The notes under the pieces were generated by a model. That model saw only the letters and a list, made by a program, of their open reading frames with translations, was not told where the DNA came from and ran no database searches. From assembly GCA_964528155.1 (NCBI GenBank), contig CAZGRL010000145.1:1-8081 (forward strand): DNA of 8,081 bases. The letters run 5' to 3'. The first letter of the stretch is position 1; each line of letters begins with the position of its first letter. Both the position numbers and the translations under genes were made by a program. This document shows, piece after piece, positions 1 through 6,964 of this stretch. The stretch is from G001797105 sp964528155 (lineage in GTDB: Bacteria; Chloroflexota; Anaerolineae; Anaerolineales; E44-bin32).

Positions 1-18
1 CGAGACCGAGATGCTCAT
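1..18 (-). CDS. Possible start of a minus-strand gene leaving the window (first 6 codons)
   Basis: On the minus strand an ATG at 18-16 opens the frame M-S-I-S-V-S, which runs off the left edge. A GGGGA purine run lies 3 bases upstream and could act as a ribosome binding site, and a TATAAT box lies about 11 bases further upstream (36-41). The gene would lie downstream of mrdA in the same direction, where other bacteria often have rodA or cell-division genes. Six codons cannot identify a product, so no function is assigned. It could also be a chance ATG. Confidence 0.3.
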
Positions 19-35
19 ATTTCCCCAGTCGGCCG

Positions 36-41
36 ATTATA
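36..41 (-). promoter_or_regulatory. Candidate -10 box (TATAAT) inside an inverted repeat
   Basis: The minus strand reads a perfect TATAAT at 41-36. It sits in the spacer of an inverted repeat with 5-base arms, CGGCC at 30-34 and GGCCG at 42-46. There is no TG extension and only a poor -35 match (TGGCGG at 64-59, spacer 17). If active, transcription would start near 29-30, about 11 bases before the ATG at 18. The flanking palindrome could be an operator. The assignment rests on the -10 match and the well-placed ATG only. Confidence 0.35.
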
Positions 42-262
42 GGCCGCAACCCGGGGTTCCGCCAGTGGCCGCCCTGCGGCCGAGGGAACCACCCAGATCT
101 GGCGCAGGAGCCCCTCAAGCGGGCCAGATGTGGCCTGCCGAAGGCCTTTCCATGACCTCAGGAGCCCTTCCACGGCCCCAAGACGGCAGCACCAGTCTTT
201 CCGGTACCGTGACGCCTGCAGGCCGCTCCCTCGCCCTGTGGGGACTTTGGCCCTGGCGCAGG
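42..262. other. Non-coding 3' flank of mrdA with short hairpins
   Basis: No credible gene is seen here; the plus-strand open frame that crosses it is antisense to mrdA and has no family features. Two mutually exclusive short hairpins occur: arms 119-126/131-138 (loop GATG; one pair is a wobble or mismatch depending on strand) and arms 132-136/142-146. Neither is followed by a T-run on the minus strand, so a standard intrinsic terminator for mrdA is not evident. The 10-mer CTGGCGCAGG occurs at 99-108 and 253-262, and CAGGAGCCC at 105-113 and 159-167. These are short and may be chance. Confidence 0.45.
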
Positions 263-2287
263 TCAGCGGGCGGCGTCGATCGCTTTGAGGTTGAAATAGG
301 CCTCCAGAATCTGTTTGACGATCGGTCCTGCGGTCACGGCACCTTCACCGCCGTTGTAAATGAATGCAACCACGGCGATCTCCGGGTTCTCGAACGGAGC
401 GTAGGACACGTACCAGGCGTGGGTCGGCCAGTTGCCCGGGATGCACAGACCCTTGGCGTTCGCCACAGTGTCGCAGTACTCGCCGGTGCCCGTCTTGCCG
501 GCGCTGGAGATCGTGTCCAGATCGGCGTAGTCGTGCGCCGTGCCTTCCGTCGTCACGAGATGCATACCCTGCTGCACCAGCTGGATCACCCACGGCTGCA
601 CTAAGACGTCCGGTGTGCCGGGCGTGATGACGCCATCCGTCAAGTCCCATCGAACCGTGGGTTCGGTCTTCTGCACCACGTTGCCTTCTCCGTCAAGCAC
701 TTCGCTGACGATGTAGGGCTTCACAACCTTGCCGCCGGTGGCCATGACGACGGCTTCATTGAGCACCTGCAGAGGCGTGGCCAGGACGAAACCCTGTCCG
801 GTGGCGGCGTTGTAGGTGTCGCCGGTCGACCAGCTCTCTCCGAGGTTGCGCCTCTTCCAATCCGGATCGGGGATGAGGCCGTCGTTCTCGCCGGCGAGGT
901 CGATCCCCAACGGCTGCCCATAGCCAATCGCCCGGGCGTACTCGCCGATGCGGTTGATGTTCAGGCCGTCACCGGGGACTTCATTCTCGTACCCGCCGCC
1001 GATCTTGTAGAAAAAGACATTGCAGCTAAACGCGATCCCGTGCACCAGGTCGAGATCTCCGTGGCCGTCTTCTTTCCAACAAATGAAATCCTTGGCGCGG
1101 CCGGGATCGTTGGGGAAGTAGCGGTTGACGATGGTGATTTTCCCCGGATCGTTGATCAGTGTCGTGGGTGTGATCACGCCCTCCTGTAGGGCGCCCACCG
1201 CTGTCACCAGCTTGAAGGTCGAGCCCGGCGGGAACTCAGACATGATGGCATGGTTGATGAGCGGACGGCCACGCGTGTCGTTTTCAAGCTGAGTGTAGTA
1301 GTCGGCCGGGATGAAGCGTGCCAGTCGATTGTTCTCGTATGTGGGCAAGGAGACCATCGCCAGGATCTCACCCGTTTGAGGATTCATGGCGATCACTGCA
1401 CCGATCGGCGCCGGGCCTTGTTGCGAGGCGCGGTCGAGGTACTCCATACGCGACCGCAAGGCAGTCGCGGCTACGGCCTGCAGCCGGGTGTCGATCGTCA
1501 GCCGCAAGCTGTAGCCCGGCACGGGCTGGTTGACCGTGCCGACCTCGCGCAGGATCTGACCGGCGTTGTCGCGTTCGACCAATTTCACCCCGTTTTGGCC
1601 AGTGAGAATATCCTGGTAGGTGAACTCTATGCCAGCATAGCCGATCTTGTCGCGATCCGGCTCGAAGTAAAGCTGCCGCAATTCATCCGCCAGTGAGGCC
1701 GGGATGGGGCCGAGATAGCCGATGATATTGGCAGTCAGATCATCCGTTGTGTATTCCCGAACGGGAAACGCGACGACGCTCACGCCAGGCATGTCTGCCT
1801 GTTGTTCGCGCAAGATCCTGGCAGTCTTCTCATCAACGTCGCAGGCGATGGGCCAGGCGTCGTAGGGTTTGAAGCTCTCCCCTTCTTCGTAGAACTGCTT
1901 GATTCCTCGGCCGGGGACGCAAGGGGCGGCAGGTTCGCCGGGTTGATCGATCGGCACGCCCGTGGCTTCGGATAGCCGGCGGAAGATGGTGTCCTTCTCG
2001 GCGTCGCTATCCGGGAGCAAGGCCGGCGTGATCAGCACGCGATAGGAAGGTGTGTTTCGGACCAGTTGGAACCCGTTGCGATCGTAAATGACGCCCCGAG
2101 GCGCAGGGATCGTGATCCGACTGAAGCGATTCTCGTCGGCCAGGTCGAGATAGGTCTGGCCCTCCAGAACCTGGATCTGCAGCAGCCGCGCCACGAACAC
2201 CGTCAGCAAGACGACGATCCCGGCGTAGGTCGCGTAGAGTCGCCAGGTGACGATACGATTGGTGCCGTTTCCGTTCTGCGTGCTCAT
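263..2287 (-). CDS. mrdA: Penicillin-binding protein 2 (class B PBP, peptidoglycan D,D-transpeptidase of the elongasome)
   Basis: This 674-residue protein crosslinks peptidoglycan stem peptides during lateral wall growth. It is anchored in the membrane with its catalytic domain outside. Visible features are a short cytoplasmic tail, one membrane segment at about residues 16-38, a dimerisation/pedestal domain with the family motif PAPRGVIYDRNG (61-72), and a transpeptidase domain from about 290. The three active-site motifs are present: SxxK as Ser356-Thr-Phe-Lys359 (catalytic serine 356), SxN as Ser421-Cys-Asn423, and Lys598-Thr-Gly600. The FICWKEDGHG stretch (401-410) matches the PBP2 rather than the PBP3/FtsI group. 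Length is normal for PBP2 and the protein looks intact. The ATG at 2287 has a GAGGA about 10 bases upstream and places the membrane segment correctly. It lies 261 bases downstream of mreD with its own promoter candidate. Extra cysteine pairs (123/149 and 605/615) lie in the extracytoplasmic part. Confidence 0.96.
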   Translation of the reverse strand: MSTQNGNGTNRIVTWRLYATYAGIVVLLTVFVARLLQIQVLEGQTYLDLADENRFSRITIPAPRGVIYDRNGFQLVRNTPSYRVLITPALLPDSDAEKDTIFRRLSEATGVPIDQPGEPAAPCVPGRGIKQFYEEGESFKPYDAWPIACDVDEKTARILREQQADMPGVSVVAFPVREYTTDDLTANIIGYLGPIPASLADELRQLYFEPDRDKIGYAGIEFTYQDILTGQNGVKLVERDNAGQILREVGTVNQPVPGYSLRLTIDTRLQAVAATALRSRMEYLDRASQQGPAPIGAVIAMNPQTGEILAMVSLPTYENNRLARFIPADYYTQLENDTRGRPLINHAIMSEFPPGSTFKLVTAVGALQEGVITPTTLINDPGKITIVNRYFPNDPGRAKDFICWKEDGHGDLDLVHGIAFSCNVFFYKIGGGYENEVPGDGLNINRIGEYARAIGYGQPLGIDLAGENDGLIPDPDWKRRNLGESWSTGDTYNAATGQGFVLATPLQVLNEAVVMATGGKVVKPYIVSEVLDGEGNVVQKTEPTVRWDLTDGVITPGTPDVLVQPWVIQLVQQGMHLVTTEGTAHDYADLDTISSAGKTGTGEYCDTVANAKGLCIPGNWPTHAWYVSYAPFENPEIAVVAFIYNGGEGAVTAGPIVKQILEAYFNLKAIDAAR

Positions 2288-2393
2288 CCCGATAGCGTCC
2301 TCTACCGCAACCGCACTAGCAGGCCGCTTCTCGCCAACCTACCCAAACCTACGTACCGCTTGATCCACCCGGGCACGGCCGGTCGCGCAACGC

Positions 2394-2423
2394 ATCATAC
2401 CTCATCCTCGAGGACTGTGTCGA
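2394..2423 (-). promoter_or_regulatory. Candidate sigma-70-type promoter for mrdA
   Basis: In the 261-base gap between mreD and mrdA the minus strand carries TCGACA (2423-2418, five of six matches to TTGACA), an 18-base spacer, and TATGAT (2399-2394, five of six matches to TATAAT). Transcription would begin near 2387, giving a leader of about 100 bases before the mrdA ATG. No clear intrinsic terminator for mreBCD is seen in the gap, so read-through from mreD remains possible and the promoter would add to it. No gene was found in the gap itself. Confidence 0.55.
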
Positions 2424-2548
2424 AAGGGAGCTCTTCGTCGCCTCGATGGGGTCAGTCGCAGTGCAAGCCGGTTAGGGCGAAGGTGTGGGGGGGACCGGCC
2501 GAGGCTCATCGCTCGAAGCCGTTCGCACGCGAGAGAGGCTCCCGGAGA

Positions 2549-3052
2549 TCATATCTTCACCTCCGGCGGGAACAGCCTTTGCACGAATCCGCCGGCGATC
2601 TGCAGCACAGGCAGGATCAGCACCAGATTCATGAATGTGCTTGGCAATAGAACTCGGGTCAACGCGCCGTCGAGATCCATAGGCTGGCCGACGAGCAATA
2701 GCGTTCCGATTCCGAACACGTGGAATACTGTGGAGGCGACGAGCATGACACCCAGGGGCATCACCACGTGCGATTCCCAGAATCGGCCTTCCGGGAAGGA
2801 CACAAGGTAGGCCACGATGACCAGTGTGATGGCGGTGGAGCCGAATGGAACGCCGGAATACAGGTCGAGGAAGAGACCGCCGACGAAGCCCCATACCATC
2901 GCCTCATTGGTGCGTCCGGCGATGCTCCAGGCGACGACGACGATCAAGACTGCGTCAGGCCGGCCGTCCAGTAGCCGGATATGACTGAGGATCGTTGATT
3001 GCAGCACGGCAAGCAGGGCCATAAGAGGGATGCCGATCAAAGATCCAAGCAC
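2549..3052 (-). CDS. mreD: Rod shape-determining protein MreD
   Basis: MreD is a small integral membrane protein of the elongasome that works with MreC to connect cytoplasmic MreB with PBP2 and RodA. This one has 167 residues, the usual size. It is hydrophobic throughout, with about five or six membrane segments (roughly 3-22, 34-46, 50-66, 70-88, 96-120, 132-155). The family-typical stretch GGLFLDLYSGVPFGSTAI is seen at about 58-75. The start is a GTG at 3052, only 9 bases after the mreC stop. A GAGGG ribosome binding site overlaps that stop codon and lies 6 bases before the GTG, so mreC and mreD are probably translationally coupled. A longer-looking open frame on the same strand in another register (2472-2894) is a shadow. 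Identification rests on membrane topology, the motif and gene order. Confidence 0.92.
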   Translation of the reverse strand: MLGSLIGIPLMALLAVLQSTILSHIRLLDGRPDAVLIVVVAWSIAGRTNEAMVWGFVGGLFLDLYSGVPFGSTAITLVIVAYLVSFPEGRFWESHVVMPLGVMLVASTVFHVFGIGTLLLVGQPMDLDGALTRVLLPSTFMNLVLILPVLQIAGGFVQRLFPPEVKI

Positions 3053-3061
3053 GGGCGACCC

Positions 3062-3895
3062 TCACTGTGCTCCGCTGGACACGCCGACCGGGGTGAAATT
3101 TGTGATGACAAGGACGATATCGAGGTTGTCGAAATCCACGGTGGGTTGGATGACTGCCTGCTGAAACAACTCGTAATCGCGCTTGCGCACATTCAGAACC
3201 CTTCCGATGGGAATGTCGGCCGGGAACCCTCCACCCAGTCCAGACGTCAACACGAGCTCTCCCTGGCTGATCTCGGCGTTTTGATCGATCAGATCGACCC
3301 AGAGCTCACCGTTGAGTTGTGCCGCAAGCACACCGTCAGTTCGGGACTGCTGGAACAGCACGTTGACAGCCGCCTCGGGATCGGTGATCAACTGGACCCG
3401 CGAAATGGAGGCGCGGACTTCGATCACACGCCCGACCAGACCCCGGTCCGTCGCCACAGGCATTCCGCGGGCGAGCCCCTGGTCTGAGCCACTGTTGATC
3501 CAAATCGAGCGCAAGAACGGGCTGATGTCGCGCCCGATGACCTTGGTCGCCAGGTAGCTGTTCTCCGGCTGTTCCCGGGCATACTTGAGGAGTGCCGCAA
3601 GGATCGACGCCTCGGCCTGTTGTTCCTGTAGGGCGATCACTTGCTGCTGCAACTGGGCAACTTCCGCCTCGAGCTCGGCGTTGCGCTGTCGTAGCGTCGT
3701 GACGTCGCTTGGGGAGGTGATGAAATCGCGCACGGCGACGTAACGCGTCGCCAGCCACGATTGGATGACAGACAGCGGCCGGGTCGCCAGGCTCTCCGCC
3801 GGCTGAAGGTACCCGGCGGCGTTCAAAACCAGGAGAGAGAATGCCAGGACGACCAGAGCGGAGGCGATCAGCGTCCGGCTGGAGGTGCGGCTCAT
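3062..3895 (-). CDS. mreC: Rod shape-determining protein MreC
   Basis: MreC is a bitopic membrane protein whose extracytoplasmic part binds and activates PBP2 and organises the elongasome. The 277 residues show the family plan: a short cytoplasmic tail, one membrane helix at about 8-28, a linker, a coiled coil rich in Glu, Gln and Leu at about 66-104 (the dimerising helix), and a beta-rich domain from about 113 to the C terminus. Family-like stretches include GRDISPFLRSIWINSGSDQG (121-140), with GLVGRV (152-157) and LITDPEAAVNV (169-179) further on. The ATG at 3895 puts the membrane helix right at the N terminus. It lies 52 bases after the mreB stop and has no obvious Shine-Dalgarno sequence, unlike mreB and mreD. 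It is followed at 9 bases by mreD. Confidence 0.95.
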   Translation of the reverse strand: MSRTSSRTLIASALVVLAFSLLVLNAAGYLQPAESLATRPLSVIQSWLATRYVAVRDFITSPSDVTTLRQRNAELEAEVAQLQQQVIALQEQQAEASILAALLKYAREQPENSYLATKVIGRDISPFLRSIWINSGSDQGLARGMPVATDRGLVGRVIEVRASISRVQLITDPEAAVNVLFQQSRTDGVLAAQLNGELWVDLIDQNAEISQGELVLTSGLGGGFPADIPIGRVLNVRKRDYELFQQAVIQPTVDFDNLDIVLVITNFTPVGVSSGAQ

Positions 3896-3947
3896 GCGCC
3901 AGGACGAGCCGGCTTCGATCGGGTGGGGACGTGGAGGATGAGGTTCA

Positions 3948-5000
3948 TCAGCCGCGTTCTATGGTTGCCAGGAATCGGGCATTTGTGTCGAGGTCTTCCA
4001 GGATCAGGCCTGCCCCGCGGGCAACACAGGTCATCGGATCCTCGGCGAGCCATACACGCATGCGGAGTTCGTTGGTCAGCCGCTCCGTCAGCCCTCTGAG
4101 CTGCGAGCCTCCGCCGGCCAGGCAGACGCCGATTTCCATCAGATCGGCGATGAGCTCGGGTGGGACCTCGGCCAACGCGTCGCGAATGGTCTCGATGATA
4201 ACTCGAACCGATCCAGCCAGGGCCTCCCGGATCTCGACCGACGAGACCTCGACCGCCTCGGGCAGGCCGCTCACCAGATTGCGGCCGCGGACGGTGTAGG
4301 TCTCCTCTTCTTTCAAAGGATAGGCTGACCCAATAGTGATTTTCACCCGCTCGGCCATTCGTTCGCCGATCAGCAGGTTGTACTTGTTGCGGATGTAGCT
4401 GATGATCTCCTGATCCATTTCATCGCCGGCCACACGCAGAGAGCGGGAGACCACGATGCCCCCCATTGAGAAGATGGCCAGCTCGGTCGTTCCGCCGCCG
4501 ATATCGACAATCATCGATCCCCGCACCTCTCCCACCGGGAGGTTGGCGCCCAATGCCGCTGCGGTCGGCTCTTCAATCAGGAATGTCTCACGGGCGCCGG
4601 CGGCCATGGCGGCGTCGTAGACGGCTCGCTTCTCAACTTCGGTGGCGCCGCTGGGAATGCCGACGACGACGCGTGGCCGGGGGACCGGCACAATGCTCTG
4701 CTCATGAGCCTTGCCGATGAAATACTCGAGCATCGCCTCGGTAATCTCGAACTCGGAGATGACCCCATCCCGCAGTGGCCGGATCGCCACCACATTCGCC
4801 GGTGTCCGACCGACCATCTCTTTGGCTTCGGCGCCTATCGCCAGCGGCCGCTTCGATTTCTTCTCGATCGCAACCCATGAGGGCTCGTTGAGGACAATCC
4901 CTCTTCCGCGGACGTTCACCAGGGTGTTTGCGGTTCCGAGATCGATTCCGATATCAAGTGAGAATAGTCCAAGGAGCCAGTTCAACGGGTTGATCGCCAA
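3948..5000 (-). CDS. mreB: Rod shape-determining protein MreB (bacterial actin)
   Basis: MreB is an ATP-binding actin homologue that forms membrane-bound filaments and directs side-wall peptidoglycan synthesis. The 350 residues contain the actin-fold nucleotide motifs: phosphate 1 DIGIDLGTANTLV (16-28), connector region EEPTAAALG (143-151), phosphate 2 IVDIGGGTTELAIFS (164-178), and the adenosine motif LAGGGSQLRGL (294-304). Length matches the family. The start is a TTG at 5000, preceded 5 bases upstream by AAGGAAGG. It places the DIGIDLG motif at residue 16 and leaves a hydrophobic N-terminal stretch (INPLNWLLGLFS) that could bind the membrane, as the N-terminal helix does in some other MreB proteins. 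It is the first gene of the cluster, with an extended -10 promoter about 40 bases upstream, divergent from tilS. Confidence 0.97.
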   Translation of the reverse strand: MAINPLNWLLGLFSLDIGIDLGTANTLVNVRGRGIVLNEPSWVAIEKKSKRPLAIGAEAKEMVGRTPANVVAIRPLRDGVISEFEITEAMLEYFIGKAHEQSIVPVPRPRVVVGIPSGATEVEKRAVYDAAMAAGARETFLIEEPTAAALGANLPVGEVRGSMIVDIGGGTTELAIFSMGGIVVSRSLRVAGDEMDQEIISYIRNKYNLLIGERMAERVKITIGSAYPLKEEETYTVRGRNLVSGLPEAVEVSSVEIREALAGSVRVIIETIRDALAEVPPELIADLMEIGVCLAGGGSQLRGLTERLTNELRMRVWLAEDPMTCVARGAGLILEDLDTNARFLATIERG

Positions 5001-5038
5001 GGGGGCCTTCCTTCGAGGGCTTGGCAGGACAAGCGGCC

Positions 5039-5047
5039 ATTATACCA
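5039..5047 (-). promoter_or_regulatory. Extended -10 promoter for the mreBCD cluster
   Basis: The minus strand reads TGGTATAAT at 5047-5039, a perfect TATAAT with the TGn extension. No convincing -35 hexamer lies at 16-18 bases, which is usual for extended -10 promoters. Transcription should start near 5032, giving a leader of about 32 bases that contains the AAGGAAGG ribosome binding site before the TTG start of mreB. Confidence 0.7.
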
Positions 5048-5113
5048 CACGGCCTTGTTTGAAGCCCCAAAGTAAACTTATGTGAAGACAGCAAAGGCTA
5101 TGCATGCCCGCGA

Positions 5114-5122
5114 TGCTATAAT
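5114..5122 (+). promoter_or_regulatory. Extended -10 promoter for tilS
   Basis: The plus strand reads TGCTATAAT at 5114-5122, a perfect TATAAT with TGn extension and no recognisable -35. The expected transcription start is about 5128-5130, only 3-5 bases before the ATG at 5133. It faces away from the mreB promoter, with about 72 bases between the two -10 boxes. No ribosome binding site fits between promoter and start codon, which points to a leaderless or nearly leaderless transcript. Confidence 0.65.
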
Positions 5123-5132
5123 CCCGAATGGC

Positions 5133-6581
5133 ATGGAAGTCCTGTCTCAGATCGCCGCAACCATCGAAAAGCATGGACTCCTCGTGCCCGGCCAGCGGCT
5201 CGTCCTGGGTGTGTCGGGAGGTGCCGACAGCCTGTGCGCCCTCGACTGCTTGCACCGGCTTGGCTACAGCGTCGTCGTTGCTCACCTCGATCACCAGCTT
5301 CGAAGAGGGGCGTGGCGCGAGGCGGAACGTGTCCTGGCGATCGCCCGGGACTATCAACTTCCGGCAGTGGTCGAACGCAAAGATGTCAAGGCATATGCCG
5401 GCCACGGGCGATCGCTAGAGGAGGCGGCCCGCATCGTCCGCTACGATTTCCTCGTGCGGGTCGCCCTCGAACACCATTCGGACGTCATCTGCACAGGACA
5501 CACTGCAGACGATCAGGTCGAGACCATCATGATGCACCTGCTTCGCGGTGCAGGGCCTTCGGGGCTGGCGGGGATGAGCTCGAGCACCCCCCTCGAAGGC
5601 TGGGTCGACGTCGCCGACGGCCATGGCCTGCGCCTCATCCGGCCTCTGCTGGAGACGACCAGGGAAGAGACAAAGGGCTATTGTTCCGAAAACGGCCTCG
5701 ATCCGATCGCCGATCCGAGCAACCAAAGCCCTTCTTTCTTCCGCAATCGGATCCGCCTCGAGCTCATCCCGATCCTCGAGCAATACAACCCGTCCCTCAA
5801 GGCGGTCATTCTGCGGATGGGTGAGGTGATGCGGGCGCAGGCCGAGTTCGTGGCCGCAGCAGCGGCCGAGGCCTGGCCGAGCGCGGTCCGCGAGTCCGGC
5901 GCGGACGCATTCTCCATTCACCGGTCGCGCTTTGGCGCCCTGCCTGTCGCCGTGCAGCGAGCCACCGTTCGCGAAGTCGTCGCCCGGATCTTGCCGGGCG
6001 TAAGGGACTTCGGATTCCAGCATGTACAACGTGCGGTCGATTTCATCGTCCAACCTGCGCACGCGAGGCGTGAAGAACTCCCGAGCGGTCTTGAGATGCT
6101 GGCCGCGGGGGAGGAAGTCATTGTCAGGCGCGAGGGGAGCCCGGTCACGCTCCCAGGCTTTCCTCAGCTCACGTCGACCCGACACCGGCGATTGCACGTG
6201 CCGGGGAGAGTTAAGCTGGCCAGTGGATGGTCGATTCAGGCGGAATTCGTTGAGCTGACGGCAGAACTCAGAAAAGAGGTGGAGGGGTCCAGGTCGCACA
6301 GGGTGCTGATCGACCGCTTCATCGCCGAGGACCTGAGTGTGCGACCCGCCGAGTCCGGAGATCGTCTTCGGCCGTTCGGCATGGTCGGGACGACCAAGAT
6401 CTCTGACATCTTCATTGATTCCCATGTTCCCTGGATCACCAGGGCAAGGTGGCCGATCTTGCTGGCGCGCGGAGTGCCGGTCTGGATTGTGGGGGTTCGG
6501 GTCGCCGAGGAGACGCGCCTGGCGTCGGCAGAAGGAGGCATGGTCATGATCCGACTGGTCGCGCCGGAAAGCGAGGAATGA
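5133..6581 (+). CDS. tilS: tRNA(Ile)-lysidine synthetase TilS
   Basis: TilS uses ATP to join lysine to the wobble cytidine of the CAU-anticodon tRNA-Ile, so that it reads AUA and accepts isoleucine; it is normally essential. The protein (482 residues from this start) shows the N-type ATP-pyrophosphatase P-loop SGGADS at 28-33, HLDHQLR at 51-57, TGHTADDQVETIMMHLLRGAG at 121-141, the RPLL and RNRIRLELIP stretches (170-173, 204-213), and a C-terminal TilS_C domain with RPAESGDRLRPFGMVGTTKISDIFID (404-429). The frame stays open upstream to a GTG at 5082 and an ATG at 5100, but the -10 box at 5117 lies inside that extension. The ATG at 5133 also gives the usual spacing of about 27 residues before SGG. 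The stop overlaps the next gene by 4 bases. Confidence 0.95.
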   Translation: MEVLSQIAATIEKHGLLVPGQRLVLGVSGGADSLCALDCLHRLGYSVVVAHLDHQLRRGAWREAERVLAIARDYQLPAVVERKDVKAYAGHGRSLEEAARIVRYDFLVRVALEHHSDVICTGHTADDQVETIMMHLLRGAGPSGLAGMSSSTPLEGWVDVADGHGLRLIRPLLETTREETKGYCSENGLDPIADPSNQSPSFFRNRIRLELIPILEQYNPSLKAVILRMGEVMRAQAEFVAAAAAEAWPSAVRESGADAFSIHRSRFGALPVAVQRATVREVVARILPGVRDFGFQHVQRAVDFIVQPAHARREELPSGLEMLAAGEEVIVRREGSPVTLPGFPQLTSTRHRRLHVPGRVKLASGWSIQAEFVELTAELRKEVEGSRSHRVLIDRFIAEDLSVRPAESGDRLRPFGMVGTTKISDIFIDSHVPWITRARWPILLARGVPVWIVGVRVAEETRLASAEGGMVMIRLVAPESEE

Positions 6582-6928
6582 TGGTCGTTCCGAGATTCAA
6601 TCTGTGGTTGGAGAGGGATGGAGAAGTGGTCCTCAGCACTTGGCGGGTGCGTCTGCTAGAGGCCATCGGTCAGACGGGGTCGATCACGAGCGCGGCCGAG
6701 TTGGTCGGTGTGCCCTATCGCCGGGCATGGGAGCGGTTGAAAGAAATGGAAACGCGCCTAGGGATGACCCTGGTCGATACCGAGGTGGGCGGCCCCGGTG
6801 GGGGTGGGGCGAGGTTGACGGAGAACGCCCGCGACCTGATTGCGCGTTTCTCGGAGTTCTCGGGAGGCTTCGAGGCCGAAGTAGAGGCTCGCTTCCATCA
6901 TGCGTTCGACACCGCCCAATCCCTCTAA
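6578..6928 (+). CDS. ModE-type winged helix-turn-helix protein, DNA-binding domain only
   Basis: This small protein of 116 residues resembles the N-terminal domain of ModE, the molybdate-responsive regulator with a LysR-type winged helix. Supporting stretches are LWLERDGEVVLSTWRVRLLEAIGQTGSI (9-36), the recognition-helix region AAELVGVPYRRAWERLKEME (39-58), and the glycine-rich wing GGPGGGGARLTENARDLI (71-88). It ends after a short helix and has no MOP-type molybdate-binding domains, so molybdate sensing cannot be assumed. Stand-alone ModE-like domains of this kind are known. The ATG at 6578 forms an ATGA overlap with the tilS stop; a second ATG follows at 6581, and purine-rich GGAAAGCGAGGA lies just upstream of both. 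It is almost certainly cotranscribed with, and probably translationally coupled to, tilS. Its targets cannot be read from the window. Confidence 0.85.
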   Translation: MMVVPRFNLWLERDGEVVLSTWRVRLLEAIGQTGSITSAAELVGVPYRRAWERLKEMETRLGMTLVDTEVGGPGGGGARLTENARDLIARFSEFSGGFEAEVEARFHHAFDTAQSL

Positions 6929-6964
6929 GGTGCACTCTCAGCGGATGATCACCTGACCGTCCGC

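Noticed and set aside
11..604. Plus-strand open frame of 197 codons at the left edge
   Set aside because: Its second half is antisense to the conserved mrdA C-terminal region, and the protein is low in recognisable features.
2472..2894. Minus-strand open frame overlapping mreD in another register
   Set aside because: It is a rearranged-frame shadow of mreD, rich in Arg and Pro, while the mreD frame has membrane segments, a family motif and a ribosome binding site.
5082..5132. N-terminal extension of TilS from GTG 5082 or ATG 5100
   Set aside because: The tilS -10 box lies inside this stretch, neither start has a well-placed ribosome binding site, and the extra residues do not fit the normal TilS N terminus.
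5415..6425. Long minus-strand open frame (336 codons) opposite tilS
   Set aside because: It is antisense to a well-supported tilS gene, its product has no recognisable family motifs, and long antisense frames are common in GC-rich genes.
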